Below are positions 1 to 9,445 of a DNA stretch of 64,000 nt, one piece after another. This DNA comes from Rhodothermus marinus DSM 4252 (GTDB lineage: Bacteria; Bacteroidota; Rhodothermia; Rhodothermales; Rhodothermaceae): positions 872,001-936,000 of the forward strand of contig NC_013501.1 in the NCBI RefSeq assembly GCF_000024845.1, in the 5' to 3' direction. Each line of letters opens with the position of its first letter. Within the stretch, counting starts at the first letter, position 1. The translations under genes and the position numbers were made by a program. The notes beneath the pieces are model-generated. The model had not been told where the DNA came from and did no database searches. It worked only from the letters and a program-made list of their open reading frames with translations.

Positions 1-24
1 GCGCGGAGCCGTGGGGCTCCGCGC
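1..24 (-). terminator. Hairpin downstream of fumC, probable terminator
   Basis: GCGCGGAGCC and GGCTCCGCGC form a 10-bp perfect stem with a four-base loop, just past the fumC stop on the minus strand. Any T-run lies outside the window, so the terminator role is inferred from position and stem strength. Confidence 0.5.
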
Positions 25-49
25 TTCGGGGCGTCGCTTCCGTTGCGAC

Positions 50-1453
50 TCAGTGGCGGGCGATGCCCGGCTCGGTCATTTCGCGGACGTTCAGCACGCG
101 GTCGAGCTCTTCGTCCGAAAGCAATCCCATTTCTTTGACGACTTCCCGGACCGACTTGCGCTCGGCCGCCGCCTTTTTGGCCACCTCGGCGGCTTTGTCG
201 TAGCCGATAATGGGGTTCAGGGCGGTGGCGATGGCCGGGTTCAGCTCCAGCAGCTGGCGGCAGCGTTCCCGATCCGCTTCGATTCCGTCCACGCAGCGCG
301 TGCGGAACGCCTCGCAGCCGTTGGTCAGGATCTGAATGCTTTCGAGCATGGCGTAGGCCATGACGGGCATCATCGTGTTGAGTTCGAAGTTGCCGTGCTG
401 GCCGCCGATGGTGATCGTCAGGTGATTGCCCATCACGCGGGCGCAGATCATCATCATCATCTCGCAGTGCACGGGGTTGACCTTGCCCGGCATGATCGAC
501 GAACCCGGCTGCACGGCGGGCAGGCGGATCTCGGCCAGGCCGCTGGTCGGACCACTGGCCAGCCAGCGGATGTCGTTGGCGATTTTCATCAACGCGACGG
601 CCAGTGTGTTGAGCGCGCCGGAGACCGACACGTAGGCGTCCTTGCTGCCCTGGGCCTCGAAGTGGTTTTCGGCTTCCCGGAAGGGCAGGCCGGTCAGGTC
701 GCTGATGTGTTCGATGGCGCGCGCGGGGAACTCCGGGTGGCGGTTGATGCCCGTGCCGGTGGCCGTGCCGCCCAGCGCCAGCTCCGACAGTTCGTGTGAA
801 ACGGTGCGGAGCCGCCGGATGGCATGGTCGATCTGGGAAGCATAGCCGCCGAACTCCTGGCCGAGCCGCACGGGCGTGGCGTCCATCAGGTGCGTGCGGC
901 CGCTTTTGATCACGTCGTCGAACTGCTCGGCCTTTTCCTGTAGGCTGGTGCGCAGCCGGAGCAGGGCCGGGATCAGCTCGTTTTCCAGGGCCACGCGGGC
1001 GGCAATGTGCATGGCCGTGGGAATCACGTCGTTCGACGACTGGGACATGTTTACGTCGTCGTTCGGGTGCACGAGCTTGCTGCCCCGCTCGCCGCCCAGC
1101 ATTTCGGTGGCCAGGTTGGCGATCACCTCGTTGGCGTTCATGTTCGTCGAGGTGCCGCTACCGGTCTGGAAGATGTCCACGACGAACTGATCGTCCAGTT
1201 CGCCGCTGATCACCCGCCGGGCGGCCTTTTCGATGGCTTCGGCCTTTTCGGGAGGCAGCAGGCCCAGCTCCCGGTTGGCGCGGGCGGCGGCCAGCTTGAC
1301 GATGCCCAGCGCTTCGATAAAGCGACGCGGAAAGCGCAGTCCACTGACCGGAAAGTTCTCGACGGCGCGTTGCGTCTGGGCGCCGTAGAGCGCGTCGGCC
1401 GGGACGCGCACCTCACCGAGCGAGTCGCGTTCAATGCGATAAGCCTGTGCCAT
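50..1453 (-). CDS. fumC: Class II fumarate hydratase
   Basis: Reversible hydration of fumarate to L-malate in the TCA cycle; a soluble homotetramer with no Fe-S cluster. The 467-residue product has the usual class II length. It carries the superfamily signature GSSIMPGKVNP, the substrate-site segment TGSGTSTNMNANEV and the HPNDDVNMSQSSND region around the active-site His. The ATG at 1453 is taken as start because the family's N-terminal RIERDSLGEVRVPADALYGAQT block begins right after it. It stands alone, divergent from panC. Confidence 0.96.
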   Translation of the reverse strand: MAQAYRIERDSLGEVRVPADALYGAQTQRAVENFPVSGLRFPRRFIEALGIVKLAAARANRELGLLPPEKAEAIEKAARRVISGELDDQFVVDIFQTGSGTSTNMNANEVIANLATEMLGGERGSKLVHPNDDVNMSQSSNDVIPTAMHIAARVALENELIPALLRLRTSLQEKAEQFDDVIKSGRTHLMDATPVRLGQEFGGYASQIDHAIRRLRTVSHELSELALGGTATGTGINRHPEFPARAIEHISDLTGLPFREAENHFEAQGSKDAYVSVSGALNTLAVALMKIANDIRWLASGPTSGLAEIRLPAVQPGSSIMPGKVNPVHCEMMMMICARVMGNHLTITIGGQHGNFELNTMMPVMAYAMLESIQILTNGCEAFRTRCVDGIEADRERCRQLLELNPAIATALNPIIGYDKAAEVAKKAAAERKSVREVVKEMGLLSDEELDRVLNVREMTEPGIARH

Positions 1454-1602
1454 GGCAGATTTCCTGTTGGTAGGATGCCGCGAAAACGTTTTGCCGCTAC
1501 TAACTTACAACGCCCGGTGTAGAAAAAAAGACGCAGCAGGACGGTCGGGCATTTTTTCGTGGTTTTTCAGTAGATTGCAGGGCTGCAAAACAGGAGTGAG
1601 CA
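1454..1602. promoter_or_regulatory. Divergent intergenic region fumC/panC
   Basis: About 150 bases lie between two divergent genes and must hold both promoters. It is more AT-rich than its surroundings, with A- and T-runs near 1530-1570. An AGGAGTGAGCA ribosome binding site sits directly before the panC ATG at 1603. I could not assign -35/-10 boxes with confidence. Confidence 0.4.
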
Positions 1603-2472
1603 ATGGAAGTCATCCGAACAGTTCGGGAGATGCAGGCGCACGCCGACGCCCGGCGTCGGGAAGGGCGGCGTCTGGCGCTGGTGCCCACCATGGGGGCGCT
1701 GCACGAGGGACATCTGGCGCTGGTGCGTACGGCCCGCGCGCATGCCGACCATGTGACCGTCTCGATCTTTGTCAACCCGACACAGTTCGGTCCCAACGAA
1801 GACTACGCCCGCTATCCACGCCAGCTCGAACAGGACGTGGCGGCGCTGGAAGCGCTTGAGGTAGACGTAGTCTTTGCGCCGACCGTCGAGGAAATGTATC
1901 CGGACGGACCCGAAGCGAATCTGACCTGGGTCTATGTAGAAAAGCTCGACGCGCACCTGTGCGGCCGCTACCGGCCCGGACATTTCCGGGGCGTGACCAC
2001 GATCGTGGCCAAACTGTTCAACATCTGCAAGCCCCATGTGGCGGTTTTCGGGCTGAAGGACGCGCAGCAGTTTCAGATCATCCGGCGCATGGTGCGCGAC
2101 CTGCACTACGACATCGAAATGATCGGGGTGCCGACGGTGCGGGAGCCCGACGGGCTGGCGCTTTCTTCGCGCAACACGTACCTGAGTCCGGAAGAGCGGA
2201 AGCAGGCCGTGGTGCTCTCGCAGGCCGTGGAGGCGGCCCGGCGGGCCATCGAGGCGGGGGAACAGCGCCCGGAGGCCATTGTTGAAGCGATGCGTCAGAT
2301 TCTGGCCCGGGCGCCGCTGGCGCGGGTGCAGTATGCGGAGGTTGTCGACGCCAAGACGCTGCAGCCGGTCGCGCGCATTCGTCCGGGACAGCGCGTGCTG
2401 GCCGGCGTGGCCGTCTTTTTCGGAGACACCCGCCTGATCGACAGTGTCTTTGTGGAAGCTCCTGGAGCTTGA
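1603..2472 (+). CDS. panC: Pantoate--beta-alanine ligase (pantothenate synthetase)
   Basis: ATP-dependent joining of pantoate and beta-alanine, the last step of pantothenate (and so CoA) synthesis. The 289-residue protein has the family blocks VPTMGALHEGHLALV (with the HxGH nucleotide-binding motif), FVNPTQFGPNEDYARYPR, FRGVTTIVAKLFN and the KMSKS-equivalent LSSRNTYL. A good ribosome site precedes the ATG. panD follows 13 bases later and makes the beta-alanine this enzyme uses, so they are evidently one operon. Confidence 0.97.
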   Translation: MEVIRTVREMQAHADARRREGRRLALVPTMGALHEGHLALVRTARAHADHVTVSIFVNPTQFGPNEDYARYPRQLEQDVAALEALEVDVVFAPTVEEMYPDGPEANLTWVYVEKLDAHLCGRYRPGHFRGVTTIVAKLFNICKPHVAVFGLKDAQQFQIIRRMVRDLHYDIEMIGVPTVREPDGLALSSRNTYLSPEERKQAVVLSQAVEAARRAIEAGEQRPEAIVEAMRQILARAPLARVQYAEVVDAKTLQPVARIRPGQRVLAGVAVFFGDTRLIDSVFVEAPGA

Positions 2473-2485
2473 AGTCTGAGCGCGT

Positions 2486-2893
2486 ATGACGATCACCATG
2501 TTTCGGGCGAAGCTGCACGGGCTTCGCGTCACGGAAGCGGATCTCTATTACGAAGGGTCGATCACGATCGATCAGGAGCTGCTCGAACTGGCCGGCATTC
2601 TGCCCTACGAAAAAGTCCAGGTGGTCAACGTCAACAACGGCGCCCGGCTGGAGACCTACACGCTGCCCGGCGAACGGGGAAGCCGGGTGGTGTGCCTGAA
2701 CGGACCGGCCGCCCGCATGGCAGCCCGAGGCGATCAGGTGCTGGTGATCGCCTATGCGCAGATGACGCCTGAAGAGGCCCGCAAACACCGGGCACGCGTG
2801 GTGCTGTTCGACGAAGGCAACGAACCCAAACAGACGTTGGAGCTTTCTGTCGAGGAGGCGCTGGCCGCTCCATCCGAAGCCGGCACGGTATGA
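2486..2893 (+). CDS. panD: Aspartate 1-decarboxylase, pyruvoyl-dependent
   Basis: Decarboxylates L-aspartate to beta-alanine for PanC. The 135-residue proenzyme contains the self-cleavage site YYEGS followed by ITID; Ser25 would become the pyruvoyl group, matching the E. coli position when the start is at 2486. The NVNNGARLETY and LNGPAARMAARGDQVLVIAY segments are typical. Residues 120-135 form a slightly extended tail. The stop overlaps the start of the next gene (ATGA at 2890-2893), which implies translational coupling. Confidence 0.96.
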   Translation: MTITMFRAKLHGLRVTEADLYYEGSITIDQELLELAGILPYEKVQVVNVNNGARLETYTLPGERGSRVVCLNGPAARMAARGDQVLVIAYAQMTPEEARKHRARVVLFDEGNEPKQTLELSVEEALAAPSEAGTV

Positions 2894-3912
2894 TGCGCGT
2901 TGCGATCACTTTTCTGAGTCTGCTCTTTGTTGCCGGAACGGTTCGTGCCCAGACCGAGGCGCTGCTCCCGGTGGCCACCACAGCGGGCTATGGCTTTGTC
3001 ACGCCGGAGGGCGAGACGGCCATTGCGCCCCGGTTCGAGCGTGTGCTGGCGTTTTCGGAAGGAAGGGCGGCCGCCCGACTCGACGGCCAGTGGGGCTTCA
3101 TCGATACGACCGGCCACTGGGTCGTTCCGCCGCAGTACGAGCAGGTCTTTGCGTATCAGAACGGCTATGCCCGCGTGCGCAAAGACGGCCGCTGGGGCTT
3201 TGTCGATCGGGAGGGGCGCGAGGTAGTGGGGCCCGCCTACGAGGCCGTTCAGGACTTCGCCTATGGGCTGGCGCCGGTGACGGTGATCCAGAAGATGCTC
3301 GGCGTGATGCGGCGCACGCGCTGGGGGTTCATTAACGCCCGGGGAGAGATGGTCATCCCGCCGCAGTTCACCCGGGCGCTGGCCTTCAGCGAGGGGCTGG
3401 CCGCCGTCGAGGTGGGCACGCAGACGCTGATGGTGACGACCGGCCGCAAATGGGGCTTCATCGACACGACGGGTCAGTGGGTCATCCCGCCTCGGTTTAC
3501 GTCGGCGCGGAATTTTTCGGAAGGACTGGCGCTGGTGCGCGAGGGAAATCGCACGCTGTTCATCGACCGAGCGGGCAAACCGGTCTTCGAAGTGCCGTAC
3601 CGGCAGGTTTACAGCTTTTCGGAAGGACGCGCCCGCGTCTCGGACGGCACCGCCTGGGGCTTCATCGATCGCACCGGGGAGCTGGTTATTCCGCTACGCT
3701 TCGAGCAGGCGCTGGACTTCTCCGAAGGGCTGGCGGCCGTACGCGTTGAGGGCCGCTGGGGATACATCGACCGCGAAGGCAATCTGATCATTCCGCCGCG
3801 CTTCGAGCAGGCGCACGCCTTTCAGCACGGTGTGGCGCTCGTGGTCGAAAACGGTCGGCTGCTGTACATCGACCGGGGCGGCCGTGTGCGCTGGCAGAGC
3901 CCCTCCCCTTGA
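2890..3912 (+). CDS. Exported WG-repeat protein
   Basis: A 340-residue protein with an N-terminal signal peptide (residues 1 to about 20, ending VRAQ) and roughly eight WG repeats of about 40 residues. Each has the form WGFID..G..VIPP.F..A..FSEGLA. Such proteins are probably periplasmic or surface beta-rich structures; no enzyme function is known to me for this arrangement. The ATG overlaps the panD stop, so it is translationally coupled to pantothenate synthesis genes for no obvious reason. One insert near residues 130-140 and 175-185 lengthens two repeats. Confidence 0.85.
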   Translation: MMRVAITFLSLLFVAGTVRAQTEALLPVATTAGYGFVTPEGETAIAPRFERVLAFSEGRAAARLDGQWGFIDTTGHWVVPPQYEQVFAYQNGYARVRKDGRWGFVDREGREVVGPAYEAVQDFAYGLAPVTVIQKMLGVMRRTRWGFINARGEMVIPPQFTRALAFSEGLAAVEVGTQTLMVTTGRKWGFIDTTGQWVIPPRFTSARNFSEGLALVREGNRTLFIDRAGKPVFEVPYRQVYSFSEGRARVSDGTAWGFIDRTGELVIPLRFEQALDFSEGLAAVRVEGRWGYIDREGNLIIPPRFEQAHAFQHGVALVVENGRLLYIDRGGRVRWQSPSP

Positions 3913-3978
3913 GACTGAGCGCAGCATTTCGTACGTTTCACTTCTGCGAAGTCAGGCAGGATCAGTCCGTAGGGTCCC

Positions 3979-4839
3979 ATGGAAATTTCGACGCTTGCCG
4001 TAGTCGGGGCCGGTACGATGGGGCAGGGCATCGCCCATGTGGCGGCGCTCCACGGGCGATCGGTGCGGCTGGTAGATGTCTCGGAAGCAGTGCTGCAGCG
4101 GGCGCTTCAGACGATCGCGCATAACCTGGAGCGGCAGGTCAGAAAGGAACGCATCACGGCGACGCAGAAAGAAGAAGCGCTCGGGCGCATCACGCCCGCG
4201 ACCGATCTGGAGGCCGCCGTGGCCGACGTGCAACTGGTGATCGAGGCGGTTCCGGAAAATCCGGAGCTGAAGGCGCAGGTGTTCGAACGGCTGGACCGTG
4301 CAGCCCCGCCGGAAGCTATCCTGGCTTCCAACACATCGTCGATCTCCATCACCTGGCTGGGAGCCCGGACGCAGCGCCCGGCCCGGGTAATCGGCATGCA
4401 CTTTTTCAATCCGGTGCCGGTCATGCAACTGGTAGAGATCGTCCGGGGACTGGAAACGAGCGATGCCACCTACGAGACGATCTACCGTCTGGCCGAGGCA
4501 CTGGGCAAAACCCCGGTGACCGTCAACGATGCGCCGGGGTTTGTTTCGAACCGGGTGTTGATGCCCATGATCAACGAGGCGATCTACTGTGTGATGGAGG
4601 GCGTGGCCTCGCCGGAAGATGTGGACCAGGTTATGAAGCTGGGCATGAACCACCCGATGGGACCACTGGCGCTGGCCGACCTGATCGGGCTGGACGTGTG
4701 CCTGGGCATCATGGAAGTGCTGCACCGGGAGCTGGGCGAAGACAAATACCGCCCCTGTCCGCTGCTCCGCAAGATGGTCGCGGCCGGGCGACTGGGCCGT
4801 AAGACCGGCCGTGGCTTTTACGAGTATGCGTCCAACTGA
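3979..4839 (+). CDS. 3-hydroxyacyl-CoA (3-hydroxybutyryl-CoA) dehydrogenase
   Basis: NAD(P)-dependent interconversion of 3-hydroxyacyl-CoA and 3-ketoacyl-CoA. The 286-residue, single-function protein starts with the Rossmann motif GAGTMGQG at residues 10-17. It has the catalytic-His block [17 protein letters not shown] and the C-terminal [27 protein letters not shown] and [11 protein letters not shown] segments. The length and lack of a hydratase domain fit the short Hbd-type enzyme rather than a FadB-type fusion. Whether it serves fatty-acid oxidation or butyrate-type metabolism cannot be told from the window. Confidence 0.93.
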   Translation: MEISTLAVVGAGTMGQGIAHVAALHGRSVRLVDVSEAVLQRALQTIAHNLERQVRKERITATQKEEALGRITPATDLEAAVADVQLVIEAVPENPELKAQVFERLDRAAPPEAILASNTSSISITWLGARTQRPARVIGMHFFNPVPVMQLVEIVRGLETSDATYETIYRLAEALGKTPVTVNDAPGFVSNRVLMPMINEAIYCVMEGVASPEDVDQVMKLGMNHPMGPLALADLIGLDVCLGIMEVLHRELGEDKYRPCPLLRKMVAAGRLGRKTGRGFYEYASN

Positions 4840-4855
4840 GCGTCGGTCGTTTGCG

Positions 4856-5020
4856 ATGGAGAGCGTGCCCCACCAACCCGAAACGGAAACGATGGAAAGC
4901 TCGACGATCTCGTATCGAAGGCGCAGCGTGCCCTTTTATCGACGGCCCAGCGTGGCCGCCTGGGCCGTGATCATCGCGATGGCTATTTTGCTCACGCTGT
5001 ACTTTCTCAATCTGTCTTAG
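4856..5020 (+). CDS. Small tail-anchored membrane protein, unknown function
   Basis: A 54-residue product from the ATG at 4856 (upstream in-frame starts at 4826 and 4811 overlap the dehydrogenase). It is hydrophilic and basic at first (SYRRRSVPFYRRPSVAA), then has one C-terminal membrane segment of about 18 residues ([20 protein letters not shown]). This looks like a real tail-anchored mini-protein, since the basic-then-hydrophobic layout obeys the positive-inside rule, but no family is recognised. It ends just before the convergent phoH stop. Confidence 0.5.
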   Translation: MESVPHQPETETMESSTISYRRRSVPFYRRPSVAAWAVIIAMAILLTLYFLNLS

Positions 5021-5996
5021 CGGACGCGCCGCCGTTCTGCTCGCGCTGGGCGAAGCGTTCGTAGGCTTCGATGATGTCTTTGACCAGGCGGTGGCGGACG
5101 ACGTCCTCGCGGTCGAAGTAGACGAAGGCGATGCCTTCGACGCCTTCGAGCACGTGCCGCACCTCGACCAGGCCGCTACGCTCCGGACTGGGCAGGTCGG
5201 TCTGGGTGATGTCGCCGGTGACGATGGCCCGGCTGTTGGCCCCCAGCCGCGTCAGAAACATCTTCATCTGCTGGGTGGTGGCGTTCTGGGCTTCGTCCAG
5301 GATGACGAAGGCCGAGTTGAGCGTGCGGCCGCGCATGTAGGCCAGTGGCACGATCTCGATCACGTTCTGCTCCATGAGCGCGCGCAGGCGCTCACGCGGT
5401 AGCATGTCTTCCAGCGCGTCGTAAAGGGGCCGCAGATAGGGATCGACCTTCTCGCGGAAGTCGCCGGGCAGAAAGCCCAGGCGCTCGCCGGCCTCGACGG
5501 CCGGCCGCGACAGCACGATGCGCTTGACCTGGCGGGCTTTCAGCGCCGCCACGGCCAGCGCCACGGCCGTGTAGGTTTTGCCGGTTCCGGCGGGACCGAT
5601 GGCGAAGACGATGTCGTTTGTGCGGGCCATCTCGATCAGCCGGCGCTGATTGGGCGTCTTGGCGCGTACCGGCACCCCGGACGTAGTGAACAGAATGACA
5701 TCGTCGGCAGGGGTGGGGGTGGCACCTGCGCCATCGCCCGTGGTGAAAAGCGCCAGCACGGTGTCGACGTCCCGCTCAGTGAGCTGTCCGTGCCGGTTGA
5801 GCAGGGCGATCAGTTCGCGAATGGCCCGTTCGATGCGATCCAACGTCTCCGCTTCGCCCCGCAGCAGCAACTGGTTGCCACGTGCAACGAACTGCGCTTC
5901 CGGAAAAGCCGCCTCCAGCTTGCGCAGGTGAACGTCGCCCAACCCGAAGAGCAGCACCGGGCTGGGGTGTTCGATCGTCAGTCGCTTTTCGGCCAA
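5007..5996 (-). CDS. phoH: PhoH-family ATPase
   Basis: PhoH-like cytoplasmic P-loop protein, linked in other bacteria to RNA metabolism and ribosome quality control. The Walker A is [16 protein letters not shown] and Walker B is [11 protein letters not shown], with [16 protein letters not shown] following. The open frame runs back to 6170, but family homology begins near [14 protein letters not shown] place the start at the TTG at 5996, with AGGA about 11 bases upstream, giving 329 residues, the usual PhoH size; a longer form would run into dapF. It diverges from dapF and its 3' end overlaps the small membrane gene by 14 bases. Confidence 0.9.
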   Translation of the reverse strand: MAEKRLTIEHPSPVLLFGLGDVHLRKLEAAFPEAQFVARGNQLLLRGEAETLDRIERAIRELIALLNRHGQLTERDVDTVLALFTTGDGAGATPTPADDVILFTTSGVPVRAKTPNQRRLIEMARTNDIVFAIGPAGTGKTYTAVALAVAALKARQVKRIVLSRPAVEAGERLGFLPGDFREKVDPYLRPLYDALEDMLPRERLRALMEQNVIEIVPLAYMRGRTLNSAFVILDEAQNATTQQMKMFLTRLGANSRAIVTGDITQTDLPSPERSGLVEVRHVLEGVEGIAFVYFDREDVVRHRLVKDIIEAYERFAQREQNGGASAKTD

Positions 5997-6099
5997 TGCA
6001 GGCTGCTTCCTGGTTTGGTGAAACAATTCGCTTAACCTTCTTCGACGCAAACCGTTTAACGGCAGGTCGTGCACTTGGTGCCCGCAACCCACCATCATC

Positions 6100-6978
6100 A
6101 TGCCGAAGACACTGGTCCTCGAATTTACCAAAATGAACGGCGCCGGGAACGACTTTGTCGTCCTGGACAACCGGTTCTACGCCTTTTCGGACGAAGAGCT
6201 GGCCGAGCTGGCCCGACGTTACTGTCGCCGGCGTTTCGGTATCGGCGCTGATGGACTGCTGGCGCTGGCACCGCCCCGGCAGCCGGATACGCACTACCGG
6301 ATGCGGTACTTCAACGCGGACGGCAGCCTGGGTACCATGTGCGGCAACGGGGCCCGCTGCCTGGCCCGCTTTGCCCGTCTGGCCGGCATCCGCGACAACC
6401 CGCTTCGGTTCGAGACGGACGCCGGCATCTACCGGGCCGAGGTGCCCGACGATCCGCAGGCGCCGGTGCGGCTCTATCTGCCCCCGGCCGGTACCTACGA
6501 GCCGAATCCCCGTCTGGCAACTCCCCTGGATACTCAGTTTGAATCGGTGGCCTTCATCTGGACAGGTACCGAACATCTGGTCTGCTTTGTGCCCGCGGTG
6601 GAGGCCACGCCGGTAGCCGAATGGGGGCCGAGGCTCCGGCATGATCCGGCCCTGCAACCCCGCGGCGCGAACGTGGATTTCGTCGAGGTGGTGGGCGAGG
6701 CGCAGGAGCGAAGCGTGTTGCGCGCACGCACCTACGAAAAGGGCGTCGAGGCCGAGACGCTGGCCTGTGGCACGGGGGCCGTGGCCGCCGCCCTGGTCGC
6801 CTGGCGACAGGGGCGGGTGCGGCAGCTCCCGATCGCGGTGCACATGCCGGGAGGCGTGCTGACCGTGGGTTTCCGGCCGGAAGACGACGGCGAAACGGAG
6901 CTGTTTCTGGAAGGACCGGCGGAAGTGGTATTCCGGGGCACCGTCGAGGTCCCGATGCCGCTCGTGCCTTCGGGGTGA
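6100..6978 (+). CDS. dapF: Diaminopimelate epimerase
   Basis: Cofactor-independent racemase converting LL- to meso-diaminopimelate for lysine and peptidoglycan synthesis. The 292-residue protein has FTKMNGAGNDFVV at residues 9-21 and both active-site cysteines: one in MCGNGARC (Cys81) and one in LACGTGAVA. Glu in the EAETLACGTG block is also kept. The ATG at 6100 fits the family N-terminus. The neighbouring phoH diverges from it across about 100 bases that must carry both promoters. Confidence 0.96.
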   Translation: MPKTLVLEFTKMNGAGNDFVVLDNRFYAFSDEELAELARRYCRRRFGIGADGLLALAPPRQPDTHYRMRYFNADGSLGTMCGNGARCLARFARLAGIRDNPLRFETDAGIYRAEVPDDPQAPVRLYLPPAGTYEPNPRLATPLDTQFESVAFIWTGTEHLVCFVPAVEATPVAEWGPRLRHDPALQPRGANVDFVEVVGEAQERSVLRARTYEKGVEAETLACGTGAVAAALVAWRQGRVRQLPIAVHMPGGVLTVGFRPEDDGETELFLEGPAEVVFRGTVEVPMPLVPSG

Positions 6979-7158
6979 TATGTAATCGCCGATTCACTGG
7001 GGCATGATGGCGCCATCCCGATTCGCGGGCACGACAGGGCGCATCGCGGTGTGCGCCCGTGCTTTCTCACCACGATTTCTCAGAAATCATATCTACAAGC
7101 CAGAGGCACCGGCGCGCTCGTAACCAGAGCGAGGGCCGTTCGGATCACGCGCAGAAAA

Positions 7159-7194
7159 CGAAAGGCGCCCTTCCGAAGGGAAAGGCGCCTTTCG
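7159..7194 (-). terminator. Rho-independent terminator of the ppiD-like gene
   Basis: CGAAAGGCGCC (7159-7169) and GGCGCCTTTCG (7184-7194) are a perfect 11-bp stem. Read on the minus strand it is followed by TTTTC. The loop itself holds a smaller CTTCCGAAGG hairpin. The stem lies 26 bases beyond the stop of the minus-strand foldase gene; it may also stop dapF transcripts coming from the left. Confidence 0.8.
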
Positions 7195-7219
7195 TCGGGT
7201 TGTGGTTCAGCGGGTGGCG

Positions 7220-9310
7220 TTACAGTTCAAAGCGACGCCGATAGTCCTTGATGTCGGCCTGCTCGCGCAGCGCAGCCAGCCATTGCGTCAGCACCTGCTG
7301 GCGCCGCTGGTTGAGCAGCTGCTGTCGGATCTGCTCCCGCATCTGTTCGCCCAGTGGCGGTGGCTCGTAGAGCTTCGTGAGCTGTACTACGAAGGCCGCG
7401 TTTTCGCCTTCGACGACGCCGGACGTTGTGCCTTCCTGCAGGCCGAACACCGTGCCGATGAAGCGCGGCTCACGGCCCAGCCCGGGGATCAGCGTCTGGT
7501 TGTAGCTGAGCTGGGTGACGGTCTGCACCGTGGTGCCGAGCGCTTCGGCCAGGCCGTCGAAGCCGTGCTGCTGAAGGGCCCGGCGCATACGCGCCACCTG
7601 CACCTCTTTCTTCTTTTCCAGCAACACACGCGGGCGGATCTCCTCGCGCACTTCCTCGAAGGAGCGATACCCTTCGGGGATCACCTCGACGAGCTGCAGC
7701 ACGATGAAGCGGTCGTCCAGCTCGATCACTTGGCTGACGTCGCCTTCGTCGGCACCGGCCAGAAAGTTCAGAATAGCCCGGCTCTGGCCGATGCCGGGCA
7801 GGAACTGCTGGTCTTCTTCAACGCGCATTTCCTGCACCTGCAATCCCATGCGCTGCGCCTCGCCCTCAAAATCACCGGACTCCTCGGCGTAGTAGGCCAG
7901 GTCTTCCATGCGTTCCTGGATGCGGTTGAGCGTAGCCAGCGAGGGCGCCAGGCGCATGGCCAGGTCGGCGATCTGGACTTCCACATTGGAACGGCCCGTC
8001 ACTTCGATCAGATGATAGCCGAAGCGGGTTTCGATCGGTCCCACCACCCGGCCGATCGGCGCCGAAAAGGCCGCCTCTTCGAAGGGCTCGACCATACGGC
8101 CGCGGCCGAACCAGCCCAGGTCGCCGCCGCGCCGGGCGCTGCCGGGATCGTCGGAATGTTCACGGGCCAGCGTGGCAAAGTCGGCGCCCTGTTCCAGCTG
8201 GCGCTTCAGTTCCAGCGCTTCCTGACGCGCCTGCCGGCGGGCTTCTGCGTCGCCTTCCGGCGCCCGGATCAGGATGTGCCGCGCCCGGATGACGGTTTCT
8301 TCCGAAGGCCGCACCGCCCGGATCTTGACCAGGTGGGCCAGTCCGCCGGCTACGACCGGCCCCACCACTTTGCCCGGCTGCGGATCGTCGAAGACGACGT
8401 CGCCGAGGGCCGGGTCCAGTTCATCCCGACGGAAGAAGGCGTCCGTGAAGGGACGCTCCGACGCGTAGCGGGCCAGAAAGAGCGAGTCGTTTTCGGTCTG
8501 CGCAAAGCGTTCCTTGAGCCGGTTCAGCTCTTCCAGCACCTGTAAGGTATCCTCGGCGGTAGGATTCTTGGGCAGGGCAACGTAGACGACCCGGTAGGTG
8601 CGCTTGCGCTTGAAATCGTCCCGGTGCTCGTTGTAGTAGCGGCGCAGGTCGCTTTCGGTCACCGTCACGGAGTCGTCCGGCACTTCGGCGTAGCGAAGCG
8701 CGACGTAGCGCGCGTCGGCCCGGAGCGTGCGCCGCCGATACTCTTCTTCCACTTCCTGGTCGGAGACGTGAACGGTCGCCAGCAGAAGCTGCTCCAGCTT
8801 CTGACGGGCACGCTCGGCCCGCAGGTATTCTTCCAGCCGGATCCAGTCTTCACGGGCGGCCGGATTGTCGATGAAGTTCTGGAGCAGCGCCCGGTTGACG
8901 TTGCCGTTTTCGTCGCCGAAGTAAGCTTTGATGATGGGGTGGGGGTTGTCGCCCAGCACCATCTGCACGACTTCGTCGTCGGTCACGGTGATGCCCAGGC
9001 GCTCCATGGCCTGCTGGCGCAGGCGCTCCTCGACGAGCGCGTTGAAGACCTGCTCCCGGATCAGGTCACTCATCTGAGGCGTCGGCGCCTCGCCCGTCTG
9101 CTGCTGATAGGCCTGCATCTGGGCCTCGACGGCCCGGACGTACTCCTGATACGAGATGGGATCGCCGTTGACCTCGGCGATGGTATCCCCGGTGCGCCCG
9201 ACCACGTCGAACGCGCCCGAATCCTGCAGCACCCAGATGATGCCGAAGGAGATCACCAGAATCCACAGAATGACTCCGGTGTTCTCCCGGAGTTTGTTCA
9301 TCACACCCAT
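7220..9310 (-). CDS. ppiD: PpiD/SurA-like peptidyl-prolyl isomerase, membrane-anchored
   Basis: Periplasmic folding factor anchored in the inner membrane. Of 696 residues, 11-29 are a single membrane segment after a short basic start (MNKLREN), and residues 40-240 are a SurA_N-like chaperone domain. A clear parvulin domain follows at about 341-440 ([47 protein letters not shown]). A second, degenerate parvulin-like repeat may occupy the C-terminus. The start could also be Met4 at 9301. It lies directly downstream of fliA but is separated by a 135-base gap. Confidence 0.9.
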   Translation of the reverse strand: MGVMNKLRENTGVILWILVISFGIIWVLQDSGAFDVVGRTGDTIAEVNGDPISYQEYVRAVEAQMQAYQQQTGEAPTPQMSDLIREQVFNALVEERLRQQAMERLGITVTDDEVVQMVLGDNPHPIIKAYFGDENGNVNRALLQNFIDNPAAREDWIRLEEYLRAERARQKLEQLLLATVHVSDQEVEEEYRRRTLRADARYVALRYAEVPDDSVTVTESDLRRYYNEHRDDFKRKRTYRVVYVALPKNPTAEDTLQVLEELNRLKERFAQTENDSLFLARYASERPFTDAFFRRDELDPALGDVVFDDPQPGKVVGPVVAGGLAHLVKIRAVRPSEETVIRARHILIRAPEGDAEARRQARQEALELKRQLEQGADFATLAREHSDDPGSARRGGDLGWFGRGRMVEPFEEAAFSAPIGRVVGPIETRFGYHLIEVTGRSNVEVQIADLAMRLAPSLATLNRIQERMEDLAYYAEESGDFEGEAQRMGLQVQEMRVEEDQQFLPGIGQSRAILNFLAGADEGDVSQVIELDDRFIVLQLVEVIPEGYRSFEEVREEIRPRVLLEKKKEVQVARMRRALQQHGFDGLAEALGTTVQTVTQLSYNQTLIPGLGREPRFIGTVFGLQEGTTSGVVEGENAAFVVQLTKLYEPPPLGEQMREQIRQQLLNQRRQQVLTQWLAALREQADIKDYRRRFEL

Positions 9311-9445
9311 GCGCGCAAACTCGGTTTGGTTGGCTCCCTCGCGAAAAACAAGCGGAAGTTAACAAAAAGAAAGGCACAGCCCAAGCGAAAAAAGCGGCCG
9401 CGCCACCTGCGGTGAAACGGCACCCGGGAGGATTTGTTCGACGAC

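Noticed and set aside
7051-7251. Short plus-strand frames between dapF and the ppiD-like gene
   Set aside because: They run through a terminator hairpin and have Arg-rich random-looking products.
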